Source: Gammaproteobacteria bacterium
GTDB lineage: Bacteria; Pseudomonadota; Gammaproteobacteria; SZUA-229
Direction of reading: 5' to 3'
Length of the DNA: 15,049 bases
Assembly (NCBI GenBank): GCA_016764035.1
Contig: JAESSQ010000011.1
Coordinates: forward strand, 1 to 15,049
Shown in pieces: positions 7,442 through 14,087 of this stretch. The notes below the pieces were generated by a model that was not told where the DNA came from, ran no database searches, and worked only from the letters and a program-made list of their open reading frames with translations. The position numbers were made by a program, and so were the translations under genes. Numbering within the stretch: the first letter of the stretch is position 1; each line of letters opens with the position of its first letter.

Positions 7442-7820
7442 CTATTTTTTAACTTGAGGAAACAAACAATTTGAATGCTTAGAAAGGCACAGCTTTATTT
7501 CATCGCTGTAGTTCTTCAGCTGCTTATTTTTCTCCTGAAGTTTTAACATTTCTTTAGAAATTTTTTTTTAAAAGAATAGTTTTTACAATATTATCCCAAT
7601 TTGTCAAATCCCCTTCAGGGTAAATAATTTCTTTTAATTCAGAGAGTTTAAAATCAAACGTTTGCGCAATCTTGATAAATTTAATAAGGAGAATGTCTTC
7701 TTCGGTAAAAACACGATAGGAGTTTTGTCTTGGAATATTCGATAACAAGCCTAGCTCTTCATAAAGTCGAATCGCTTTAGCTGTTGCACCACTTTTTTTT
7801 GATGCTTGACCTATGTACAT
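7442..7820 (-). pseudogene. MerR-family metalloregulator interrupted at an A9 tract
   Basis: The first 88 codons (7820 down to 7554) encode a MerR winged helix-turn-helix: YIGQASKKSGATAKAIRLYEELGLL, then RQNSYRVFTEEDILLIKFIKIAQ and FKLSELKEII. The frame then stops at TAA just after a run of nine A (minus strand; T9 at 7561-7569). Reading through with eight A restores ISKEMLKLQEKNKQLKNYSD, a dimerisation-type coiled coil, then a C-x3-H-x2-C segment (LCLSKHSNC) and a stop at 7442-7444. The joined protein of 125 residues is the normal MerR length, and the C-x3-H-x2-C is where metal-sensing members have their ligand loop. Without it the product would lack dimerisation and metal sensing. The tract could be a genuine mutation, a sequencing error, a phase-variable switch or a transcriptional slippage site. 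Its likely target is the MerR-type promoter 4 bases downstream of its stop. Confidence 0.8.
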
Positions 7821-7882
7821 ATTATTCCATTTTTATATTTTATATATAACGACGCTTTTAACCGTCCGAAATAACGAAAATG

Positions 7883-8158
7883 TTAGCTTCTATATTTATG
7901 CGACACAGTGATAATGACATTACCTTTTTTGTGACCTTTATCCACATACCTGTGAGCATCAACAATTTTTTCCAATGGATAGACGCTATCTATCACCACT
8001 TTTAGCTTTTCCGTCTCCGTCAATTCTTTGAGGAAGAGCAAATCATCCGTCTTTAATTTTAAGCCATTAGATGAAGTTAATACATTAATTTGTAGTTTTT
8101 TTAATATACGACGCTTGGTGAATTCTCTCATTGCCAAATATAACTCGCGCGATTTCAT
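7883..8158 (-). pseudogene. 5'-truncated zinc-type alcohol dehydrogenase/quinone oxidoreductase (MDR) remnant
   Basis: The 91-codon frame matches only the C-terminal quarter of medium-chain dehydrogenase/reductase proteins: DDLLFLKELTETEKLKVVID, then VYPLEKIVDAHRYVDKGHKKGNVIITV, which is the classic substrate-domain ending. The GroES-like N-terminal domain and the NADPH-binding Rossmann motif are absent. Upstream of 8158 the same frame meets a stop within about ten codons, and the next 90 bases show no further homology. The remnant cannot be an active oxidoreductase. Confidence 0.75.
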
Positions 8159-8248
8159 GCTGCGGCACTTAAATATTTAGATTCGAGAAATTGGGGGAAG
8201 CCCCTTGCGTCCTCTTCTTATATTCCGATTCACACTACCATGACTTTA

Positions 8249-9733
8249 TTACTTCTTTTCAATGGCTCCAATTTGCATATTGACGTCACCATATGCACCC
8301 CCATCGTAGCTTCTAAGTAAGGCATAGACAAAAAAGAGATAGATTTTTCCATCGATAGTTGCGATGGTAGGTTCACCTACTACAGAAATACATCCTACGA
8401 TAGTGCAGGAACCACCACCATCTATGACACTTATTGTACTCGTCCAGGAGCCGCTTGTGCTGTAAGCCCCGCCCAGGTAGTTCGAGGAAACAATTCCGCT
8501 ATCTCTATGAAGGTAGAGAGTTGCACCATCAAAAAATGGCATAGACTCGCTAGAGCCAGGCAAGTCCAACTTATCAGTTGGAAGCTGTGTAATGGAGCTC
8601 CATGTACCCGATGGAAAGGTACCCGCAGTTAATTCATAATAAAATAAGTCGAGAGTAGGGTCCGAATTATATTCATTGTCCACCCAAACAGAATTTACTG
8701 TGCCGTCGCCATTAGAGTAGAGATGAGGGTTCCCCTGAGTTCCTACATGAGAGGGGAAATTGAGCAGCGTCGCCGTCGTCGATACCCTTGTCATTCCCGC
8801 TGCAGTAGTAAAAGTCATTAAATCGTTGTCTTGTCCAAGTGTAATGGGGGCACTATAAATTTCATGTCCACCATCGTCCTGTTGGTCAGTAGGATCGTTA
8901 AACGCAAACAAAATAGTCGCTGATGATGCTGAGTTTAGCCGGGGGTATAAACCGAAGGGGCTGAGTAATGCCTCCTGATTATCATCAATAGATATCCTGA
9001 AGGGTTGCTTATAAGAACCATCAACTTGTCTTTTAAATCCATAGAATAATGTAGGAGGGCTGAATATATCTAACCCCCCATAAAAGTCAGTAAAGTGATT
9101 GATCTGGCCCAATACAATTCGTTTTGTATAGAAGCCAGGGCGTTCTGGTGCAGCATAAGAGCCAATGGTGTTATATACCCAATCGCCATGTGTCATTGCT
9201 GCACAGCCAACAAGTGTGCCACTACAACCAACAGCAGATGGAAAGTAAGTCAAACCACTAAAATAAATAGGACCTGTTTGAACAAATAACCATTCCCCAT
9301 CTGCACTAATCACAGGGCCATCTTCATAGCCTTCAGTGTTGACAAGCCCTTCTACACTCATGGGTTGCCCCCAATCCATATGGACCTCATTGAGGACCAG
9401 GGCTGTGCCCGATTTTGAAACGCCACCGTAAGAAACGGCAATTGGGAATTCTCCTGTTGATCCTGGGGTAACAGTAAAATCATAGACACCGCTTGAAGCT
9501 TCTACAATCGTCGATAGTGTCCCAGATCCGAGAGTTACAACGGGTGCAATCCCAGATGCTGGCGCTGCATTATTAGTAATAGTGGCACTTACTTTAATAT
9601 CATCAAGTCCTACTTTTGCAATTCGAGTGAATGCCAAAGAAATGGCAAAATCATCAGATGGAGGAGATGAGCCCGTTCCACCACCTGAACAGCCGGCTAA
9701 TAGTAAAATTAATAGTAAGTACAATTTATTCAT
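8249..9733 (-). CDS. large secreted lipoprotein of unknown function, beta-propeller-like
   Basis: A 494-residue lipoprotein. I chose the ATG at 9733, seven codons inside the open frame, because it gives a standard lipoprotein signal: MNKLYLLLILL followed by the lipobox LAGC with Cys15, and then a Gly/Ser-rich linker (SGGGTGSSPPSDD). Residues ~28-115 resemble an Ig-like or invasin-type beta sandwich (IKVSATITNN, GVYDFTVTPGSTGEFPIAVSYGG). The rest is Gly/Asp/aromatic-rich with segments such as DGPVISADGEWLFVQ, SESMPFFDGATLYLHRD and GEPTIATIDGKIYLFFVY, which recall blades of a PD40/WD40-like propeller. Two short Cys loops, GCSGTLVGC and SCTIVGC, probably form disulfides. No enzymatic motif is seen. 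It stands alone, with gaps of 90 bases downstream and 203 upstream. No clear ribosome binding site is visible. Confidence 0.75.
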   Translation of the reverse strand: MNKLYLLLILLLAGCSGGGTGSSPPSDDFAISLAFTRIAKVGLDDIKVSATITNNAAPASGIAPVVTLGSGTLSTIVEASSGVYDFTVTPGSTGEFPIAVSYGGVSKSGTALVLNEVHMDWGQPMSVEGLVNTEGYEDGPVISADGEWLFVQTGPIYFSGLTYFPSAVGCSGTLVGCAAMTHGDWVYNTIGSYAAPERPGFYTKRIVLGQINHFTDFYGGLDIFSPPTLFYGFKRQVDGSYKQPFRISIDDNQEALLSPFGLYPRLNSASSATILFAFNDPTDQQDDGGHEIYSAPITLGQDNDLMTFTTAAGMTRVSTTATLLNFPSHVGTQGNPHLYSNGDGTVNSVWVDNEYNSDPTLDLFYYELTAGTFPSGTWSSITQLPTDKLDLPGSSESMPFFDGATLYLHRDSGIVSSNYLGGAYSTSGSWTSTISVIDGGGSCTIVGCISVVGEPTIATIDGKIYLFFVYALLRSYDGGAYGDVNMQIGAIEKK

Positions 9734-9936
9734 ATATGGTTTTGTTGTTATCAATTGAAGCTAAAGTGCTCATAAAATTCGTGGATAATATACCCTGCCG
9801 CTTTATAATCCCGCCAAAGGATGCTATTAAATTAACCGTATGCCCTGCTTTAGCATATAGCACACCAATATGTACAATTGTCTAATTACGCATTTTGGCT
9901 CCTAGGTTTGCGTGTTACTGCAGGTATTGCTATAAA

Positions 9937-10362
9937 TTAACTCATAACATTATTTAATTTATCTAAAATATTCCCCCAACCGCCTTCATGGTCAGAACGT
10001 GTTTTTTCATCGATGAACCTGACATGAGATAGTGAGATGTTTGTTTTGTTACCATCTATTTTTGTGAAATTTAATGTAACTATGCTGTTATCAACTGAGC
10101 AGTGCGACACCCAGGTAAAAACCATCTTATCTGGTCGATTAATCTCTAAATATTTTCCCGTATGTGGTAGTTCATCGTTACCAACATGCATAGTAATTGT
10201 AAAATCACCTCCTTCGCGCGCATCGTTTTCCACATCAGACTCAGGCATGCCTGGCATAGGCATCATAAATAGTGACAACATTTTTGGGTTTAACCATGCA
10301 TCAAATACTTTTTCGATTGGTGCATGAATTATTTTGTCTACATTTACCGTTAGATCAGTCAT
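9937..10362 (-). CDS. SRPBCC (AHSA1/START-like) domain protein
   Basis: A 141-residue single-domain protein of the SRPBCC superfamily. The start reads VDKIIHAPIEKVFDAWLNPKML, the typical first strand and helix. Then come REGGDFTITM, HTGKYLEINRPDKMVFTWVS, VTLNFTKI and the C-terminal EGGWGNILDKLNNVM helix: all landmarks of the AHSA1-like branch that is commonly paired with an ArsR regulator. Such domains hold a hydrophobic ligand pocket; the ligand is unknown. Its ATG abuts the TAA of the arsR-type gene directly, with a GGAG eight bases upstream, so the two form an operon. Confidence 0.88.
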   Translation of the reverse strand: MTDLTVNVDKIIHAPIEKVFDAWLNPKMLSLFMMPMPGMPESDVENDAREGGDFTITMHVGNDELPHTGKYLEINRPDKMVFTWVSHCSVDNSIVTLNFTKIDGNKTNISLSHVRFIDEKTRSDHEGGWGNILDKLNNVMS

Positions 10363-10701
10363 TTAGGCATCTCCATTCTTCATTAATTCATCAAGTTTAT
10401 TTAAGCGTAATTCCCATATGGATTTAAGTTCCTTAAACCAACTTTCAGCTAATTCAACTTGTTCTAAATTGGCTTCAATCCAATGCGTTCTACCGATGGT
10501 TTTACGAGTGACAAGCTCGGCTTTTTCCAATACTTTGATATGTTTTGATATTGCATTAAGAGACATATCATAATAGCCAGCTAAGTCTGTAACTCGGCTG
10601 ACACCTTGCTGACAGAGCTGCGTTAAAAGAGAGCGACGTGTCGTATCGCTCACTGCTTTGAGGAGTCTGGAAAGATTTTCATCACTTTTATATTCAACCA
10701 T
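10363..10701 (-). CDS. ArsR-family transcriptional regulator
   Basis: A 112-residue winged helix-turn-helix repressor. AVSDTTRRSLLTQLCQQG is the family's first helix pair, VTDLAGYYDMSLNAISKHIKVLEKA is the recognition helix-turn-helix, and VTRKTIGRTHWIEANLE is the wing. The tail (WFKELKSIWELRLNKLDELM) is that of ArsR members paired with SRPBCC genes. The metal-binding ELCVCD motif of true ArsR is absent, so this is probably not an arsenic sensor despite the family name. The partner SRPBCC gene follows with no gap. Two identical half-site patterns TCAAC-N6-GTTGA overlap its promoter and start codon, which predicts autorepression. No ribosome binding site is seen close to the ATG; the message may be leaderless. 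Confidence 0.9.
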   Translation of the reverse strand: MVEYKSDENLSRLLKAVSDTTRRSLLTQLCQQGVSRVTDLAGYYDMSLNAISKHIKVLEKAELVTRKTIGRTHWIEANLEQVELAESWFKELKSIWELRLNKLDELMKNGDA

Positions 10702-10750
10702 AGAGTTGACTATAGCCTCAATAGCAATAAGTAGTCAACCAAAAGGTTGA
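10694..10750 (-). promoter_or_regulatory. arsR promoter with twin TCAAC-N6-GTTGA operators
   Basis: On the minus strand a near-consensus sigma-70 promoter reads TTGACT (10733-10738), 18 bases, TATAGT (10709-10714). Two perfect inverted repeats of the same pattern TCAAC-N6-GTTGA lie at 10735-10750 and 10694-10709, with centres 41 bases apart (about four helical turns). The upstream one overlaps the -35 box and the downstream one spans the start codon. The ATG (10699-10701) begins about 7 bases after the -10 box, so transcription should start at or next to it. Confidence 0.8.
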
Positions 10751-10789
10751 ATATTATCTTAAGAAGACATTTCGAAAGAGTGCTTTATA

Positions 10790-10852
10790 CACATACCGTT
10801 TGAAATAACGCGACGCACTTTTTGCAGTCGCCGTTAATTGACTTGTTATGTG
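10790..10852 (+). other. attC-like integron recombination site A
   Basis: An imperfect palindrome. The outer arms are CACATA (10790-10795) and TATGTG (10847-10852), the latter within GTTATGTG. The inner arms TAACGCGAC (10806-10814) and GTCG-C-CGTTA (10827-10836) pair with one extrahelical C (10831). A short GC/GC extension follows, with a T-rich loop. The 3' core is GTTATGT (10845-10851). It is close to, but not exactly, the GTTRRRY consensus, and the left core is ACATACC rather than ending in AAC. It is the weakest of the three sites taken alone, but it has the same architecture and orientation. Confidence 0.6.
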
Positions 10853-10855
10853 CTT

Positions 10856-10893
10856 TATACCAAAATTAGGTATATATTGGTATAAATGAGGTG
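10856..10893 (+). promoter_or_regulatory. parDE operator region and ribosome binding site
   Basis: TATACC (10856-10861) is inverted against GGTATA at 10869-10874 and again at 10879-10884; extended, the arms read TATACCAA and TTGGTATA. Such repeats just upstream of the antitoxin gene are the usual binding site of ParD-type autoregulators. GAGGTG (10888-10893) is a good ribosome binding site four bases before the parD start. Confidence 0.65.
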
Positions 10894-10897
10894 AAAG

Positions 10898-11140
10898 ATG
10901 GCTAAAAATACAAGTATTACTCTTGGCGACCACTTTGATGGCTTTATCACTGGTCAAGTTGAAAGCGGAAGATTTAGTTCTGCAAGTGAAGTAATTAGAG
11001 CTGCACTTAGACTGCTTGAAAACACAGAAACACGAATTGAAAATTTGAGAAAGATGCTTAACGTAGGTGAGCAGAGCGGTCTAGCTGATTATGACTATGA
11101 TGCATTTATGACAGAGCTCGATAATGAAAATAATAAATGA
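10898..11140 (+). CDS. parD: ParD-type antitoxin
   Basis: An 80-residue antitoxin. The N-terminal ribbon-helix-helix domain (KNTSITLGDHFDGFITGQVE, then GRFSSASEVIRAALRLLE) is the classic ParD/CopG-like DNA-binding fold, with the conserved GR(F/Y)-x-S-x-SEV-RxALRLLE signature. The acidic C-terminal tail (DYDYDAFMTELDNENNK) would wrap the toxin. Its TGA stop overlaps the ATG of parE (11137-11140), the usual coupling that makes antitoxin first. The inverted repeats upstream are its probable operator. The pair sits between two attC-like sites, which makes it a toxin-antitoxin cassette that would stabilise an integron array. Confidence 0.92.
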   Translation: MAKNTSITLGDHFDGFITGQVESGRFSSASEVIRAALRLLENTETRIENLRKMLNVGEQSGLADYDYDAFMTELDNENNK

Positions 11141-11430
11141 ATACATTTGAGTTAACCAAGGAAGCAAAGGAAGACTTGAGAAAAATTGCTAGATTTACTG
11201 ATAAGCGCTGGGGACGAGATCAGCGTTTTTTGTATATTAAACACTTTGATGATGTTTTTCATTTACTGGCAAAGACGCCATCCGTTGGGAAAAAATGCGA
11301 TTACATTAAAAATGGATATAGGAAATTCCCCCAAAGTAGCCATATTATTTTTTATTTAGAAAACGCCAATAACAAGATTTTTGTTATACGTATACTTCAT
11401 AAAAGTATGGATGCTGGGTCTAAGTTTTAA
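11137..11430 (+). CDS. parE: ParE-type toxin (RelE/ParE superfamily)
   Basis: A 97-residue toxin of normal length. FELTKEAKEDLRKIARFTDKRWG is the first helix pair of ParE, SVGKKCDYIKNGYRKFPQSSHIIFYL is the central sheet with the conserved Gly-Tyr-Arg-x-F region, and KIFVIRILHKSMDA is the terminal strand with the usual IRILH-x-xMD ending. ParE toxins inhibit DNA gyrase; RelE relatives cut mRNA. The sequence resembles ParE more, but the target is not proven. It overlaps parD by four bases and is intact, in contrast to the decayed pair at 14088-14591. Its stop is three bases before attC-like site B begins. Confidence 0.9.
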   Translation: MNTFELTKEAKEDLRKIARFTDKRWGRDQRFLYIKHFDDVFHLLAKTPSVGKKCDYIKNGYRKFPQSSHIIFYLENANNKIFVIRILHKSMDAGSKF

Positions 11431-11432
11431 AC

Positions 11433-11514
11433 ACATAACGCTAACATAAGGGGCGCGCGGTTTTTTGCGCGACCCAGTGAGCGATAACGAACGAACTTGA
11501 TGTTTTTGTTAGGT
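11433..11514 (+). other. attC-like integron recombination site B
   Basis: The left core ACATAAC (11433-11439) pairs in six of seven positions with the right core GTTAGGT (11508-11514), which fits GTTRRRY exactly. Inside, AT-AAG (11446-11450) pairs with CTT-G-AT (11496-11501), leaving one extrahelical G. An inner hairpin follows: GGG-CGCGC (11450-11458) with GCGCG-A-CCC (11467-11475). Paired outer box, unpaired spacer, inner box with an extrahelical base and variable tip are the attC hallmarks. Recombination would fall between 11508 and 11509. Confidence 0.72.
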
Positions 11515-11522
11515 TAAAATTT

Positions 11523-11987
11523 TCACTTTCTTTTTATTAGTTTTATACCATAGCCTACTATGATCCCAACCATTATTATTATAACCAACCCAATTGATAC
11601 CGCTAACTCACCAACACCTTCACTCATCGATCCTGCGATAATATATTTCCCCCCGACCATACCCAAAAAAAGTCCAGCGACCCCCATTCCCACAAGAGCA
11701 TTGACCCAATCGAACTCCCATTTATTGTTCTGACTTCCATCTATCTTATTATGTGAGAGGCTCTTTTCTGCACTTAAATCTTCTGTTTGTGACGCCAAGC
11801 TTTTATAAAATACAAATAGAAATACACAGAACCCGATTGAAGACAATATTCCACTTGTCCAAGTCACTAAATCGAATATTTTTAGTTGTCCCTCACCTAA
11901 AACTACGGATAGGTACTTGATGAGGTTAAGACCGAGATGTATAAATGTAACAATCATAACAATCAGAGTTGTTGTTTTTAAATTCAT
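11523..11987 (-). CDS. four-helix membrane protein in an integron-type cassette
   Basis: A 154-residue protein that I cannot assign to a family. Four hydrophobic helices are visible at about residues 7-28, 42-62, 94-114 and 126-148. The first pair is separated from the second by a hydrophilic cytoplasmic-type loop (YKSLASQTEDLSAEKSLSHN). The second half is Gly-rich (VGMGVAGLFLGMVGGKYIIA). It ends with KLIKRK. A good ribosome binding site, AGAGGA, precedes the ATG by seven bases. It lies between attC-like sites B and C but points against the array direction, so it needs its own promoter. Cassette genes of unknown function like this are common. Confidence 0.7.
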   Translation of the reverse strand: MNLKTTTLIVMIVTFIHLGLNLIKYLSVVLGEGQLKIFDLVTWTSGILSSIGFCVFLFVFYKSLASQTEDLSAEKSLSHNKIDGSQNNKWEFDWVNALVGMGVAGLFLGMVGGKYIIAGSMSEGVGELAVSIGLVIIIMVGIIVGYGIKLIKRK

Positions 11988-12012
11988 AGCTAATCCTCTT
12001 AATTTAGATTTA

Positions 12013-12103
12013 ACCTAACGTCTAGCATAACTTGGCATTTTACACAGAGTGCAACGAAGTGAAACGGCGTGTAAAATGGTCAATGTTGACGCACTCGTTA
12101 AAC
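12013..12103 (+). other. attC-like integron recombination site C
   Basis: The left core ACCTAAC (12013-12019) and right core GTTAAAC (12097-12103) both fit the RYYYAAC/GTTRRRY consensus exactly. The inner box AAC-TTG (12029-12034) pairs with CAA-T-GTT (12081-12087), leaving one extrahelical T. The tip is a perfect ten-base stem, CATTTTACAC (12036-12045) with GTGTAAAATG (12069-12078). The extrahelical base is on the same side as in sites A and B, so all three have the same orientation. It is the best-supported of the three. Confidence 0.75.
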
Positions 12104-12180
12104 GCTTTATTTTGCGTAAAAAGAAATCGATGATCGAACCTACCGATTTGTGCATACCTCCATCCCCTTTAATTCTTAAA

Positions 12181-12687
12181 TTAAAACTGATCCAACATTG
12201 CTGGATCATAAGCACTCGTTGACAAACTCAGTCCCGAATCTTGCATATGCTGATCGAGAACATTGATCTTGCTAATCAAACTTCCCATCGTAATGGTATT
12301 GTCATCCAGCTCATAAAGCTGCTTAGAGCCACGATACATAAAATTCATGATCACCATGGCATTGCTATCGCCGCTTTCAACAGCGACTTCAATCTTGCGT
12401 AATTTTCGATTTATACGATTTAACTGTTGCTTCAAATCCCAGATATATACCACCTCAAACATATATGAATGCTGACGAAACTTATTCAACACAACAAAAA
12501 CAATGATCGCCGCAACAACCACACCCGCCAGATTATGCAAAAAATGTGACACCTCTGGACGACTAAACAGGTAGATAAACAGTGTTGAAATAGCAACTGA
12601 AAAAAACATAAGAGCCAATGCCATGCCAGCGAATACCACCCTAAGATGGTTACGATATAGCGTCTTGTCGATTTCCTTTAATGTCAT
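12181..12687 (-). CDS. DUF3087 family membrane protein
   Basis: A 168-residue protein that matches DUF3087 by eye. The short N-terminal IDKTLYRNHLRVVFAGM leads into two transmembrane helices (about 17-41 and 50-68). A basic stretch follows (WDLKQQLNRINRKLRKIEVA), then the strongly conserved NFMYRGSKQLYELDDNTITM segment and the C-terminal DPAMLDQF. The family is found mainly in gammaproteobacteria and has no known function. A stretch AAGAG precedes the ATG. It lies downstream of the DUF1499 gene with a 107-base gap and just beyond the last attC-like site. Confidence 0.87.
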   Translation of the reverse strand: MTLKEIDKTLYRNHLRVVFAGMALALMFFSVAISTLFIYLFSRPEVSHFLHNLAGVVVAAIIVFVVLNKFRQHSYMFEVVYIWDLKQQLNRINRKLRKIEVAVESGDSNAMVIMNFMYRGSKQLYELDDNTITMGSLISKINVLDQHMQDSGLSLSTSAYDPAMLDQF

Positions 12688-12794
12688 ATAAAGCTCTTTT
12701 ACGTCATCATCATTTTTTTCTGGTTAACTCATCATAAAAAATGTTGTAGATACTGCCTTACATAAGTACTCGCAGGTATCAAAACACCATCTAT

Positions 12795-13256
12795 TCACAT
12801 TAGCTTTTTAAGCAACGCCTGTATGTTCCCTGAGTTTGCTGCGAAATCTGCACGACCTTTACGTGAGTGTGACTCTACAGAGAGTGACGACTTGTTGGCA
12901 TCCACAAACAATACTTGCACATACACATCGTCTTCAAATGAAAATAAAGACGTACGCACTACAAAATTTGCATTTTGGTTTTCGTCGTCACGGGATAGTA
13001 TTTCCCAGCCCAATTCAGTAGCAGTATGTAATATTTTTTTATAGAGCCGTTCTTCATTGATATCATAAATGGCAGGCTTTAACTCACCAAACTTATGAGT
13101 GATAGAAGTCTTTGCTGTATTGCTGGTAAGAAATACCTGCAAGCGTTCTTTTACACCTGGTGCCTGCAGTAAGTTTGCACCATTTTTTTGTAAGGTAAGA
13201 AATGTCAACCCAACGACAGCGATAACAGCGATGATGATTATTTTTAGTATTGTCAT
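12795..13256 (-). CDS. DUF1499 family protein
   Basis: A 153-residue protein with one N-terminal membrane anchor (residues 4-22, ILKIIIIAVIAVVGLTFLTL) and a soluble domain matching DUF1499: a helix ERLYKKILHTATELGWEILS, then FVVRTSLFSFEDDVYVQVLF and the closing SLSVESHSRKGRADFAANSGNIQALLKKL. The last part holds the S-R-x-G-x-x-DF-x-x-N-x-x-RI-like signature of the family (here NSGNIQALL). Function unknown. GGGAGA stands six bases before the ATG, a strong ribosome binding site. It follows the interrupted membrane gene with a 59-base gap; the two are probably cotranscribed. Confidence 0.82.
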   Translation of the reverse strand: MTILKIIIIAVIAVVGLTFLTLQKNGANLLQAPGVKERLQVFLTSNTAKTSITHKFGELKPAIYDINEERLYKKILHTATELGWEILSRDDENQNANFVVRTSLFSFEDDVYVQVLFVDANKSSLSVESHSRKGRADFAANSGNIQALLKKLM

Positions 13257-13315
13257 AATTTTTCTCCCGAAGGTTCATCCATATAAAGACTCTCGCCATT
13301 ATAAGACAACTTGTA

Positions 13316-14026
13316 TTATTTTATAAAAAGATAAAAAGGAAACTCCCTGAAGCTCTGTTCTGATGACTTAGCTACCATCATTTGTTCTAAAACCGATAGC
13401 CTCTCATCACTACGTGTCAGATAAGTAAGAATCCGGCTTGCCGTCAGCCACGCTATACCAAAAGCAACTAAGCCGGTAGCTTCCGCATAAAAAGTAAATT
13501 GTTCGACACTATTACTCAACACATCTTTCATCAGATAATCGACTGCCATACCCACCATGGACAATATAATCGCTAATCCACATATGCCGTCCAAAATCGC
13601 CCTCACATGAACCTCAGCCCAGCCTTTTTTCCACGCCCTAGCTAAAAAGAAAGAACAGAATACAGCAAGAGAGCAAAACATCACTGCCGCTGCGACATAG
13701 TGAACCATTGGTATGATTTGAAAATGCCCATCGCAGCTACATGGAAACATTGCTACGCCGATAGCGGCCAATACCGCAATTTTACTTAGTCACTTCTCAC
13801 GTCTTTCATGGCCATTATACGTTTGCATAAATGCACCGATTGCAAACAGGAAACCTACGAATATGTTGCCTGACCACAGGCCCTGATCCCAATATGAAGC
13901 ACTGATGGAGTCCAGTGGTTCTACCGCAAACGTTTCTGTCAGATATGCAAGTGATAACGCAATAACCCCGACAATAAACTTCATCGTATGGTTATCAATT
14001 TCTGAACGCCGTACGTTTGATGTCAT
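13316..14026 (-). pseudogene. seven-helix-type membrane protein interrupted by an in-frame TGA
   Basis: One reading frame of 236 codons, broken only by TGA at 13790-13792. The part before it is MKFIVGVIALSLAYL, then SISASYWDQGLWSGNIFVGFLFAIGAFMQTYNGHERREK. The part after it continues in the same frame, LSKIAVLAAIGVAMFPCSCD, with four further helices and ends LTRSDERLSVLEQ plus a short tail. The halves fit a family of hypothetical integral membrane proteins I have seen with SISASYY, YNG and IGVAMFPC-x-C motifs, in which the join is uninterrupted. TGA is most simply a Trp (TGG) or Arg (CGA) codon changed by one base. GGGA lies ten bases before the ATG. Without readthrough only a two-helix 78-residue peptide would be made. 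Role unknown. Confidence 0.75.
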
Positions 14027-14087
14027 ATTTACATTCCCATTATGACGTAGTGGATTTTTTTATGCATAACACTATGTTATGTTCATT

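Noticed and set aside
7840..7886. attC-like look: ATATAAC, a GACG/CGTC stem, then GTTAGCT
   Set aside because: The right core does not fit GTTRRRY, the palindrome is very short, there is no inner box with an extrahelical base, and GTTA overlaps the stop codon of the oxidoreductase remnant.
8190..8206. GGGG-GAAG-CCCC hairpin as a terminator of the lipoprotein gene
   Set aside because: Only four pairs and no T run on the lipoprotein strand.
13790..13792. TGA read as Trp or selenocysteine by recoding
   Set aside because: TGA serves as a normal stop elsewhere in the window (parD, the arsM-like gene, yefM), and no Sec-type hairpin or catalytic context is evident. A nonsense mutation is simpler.
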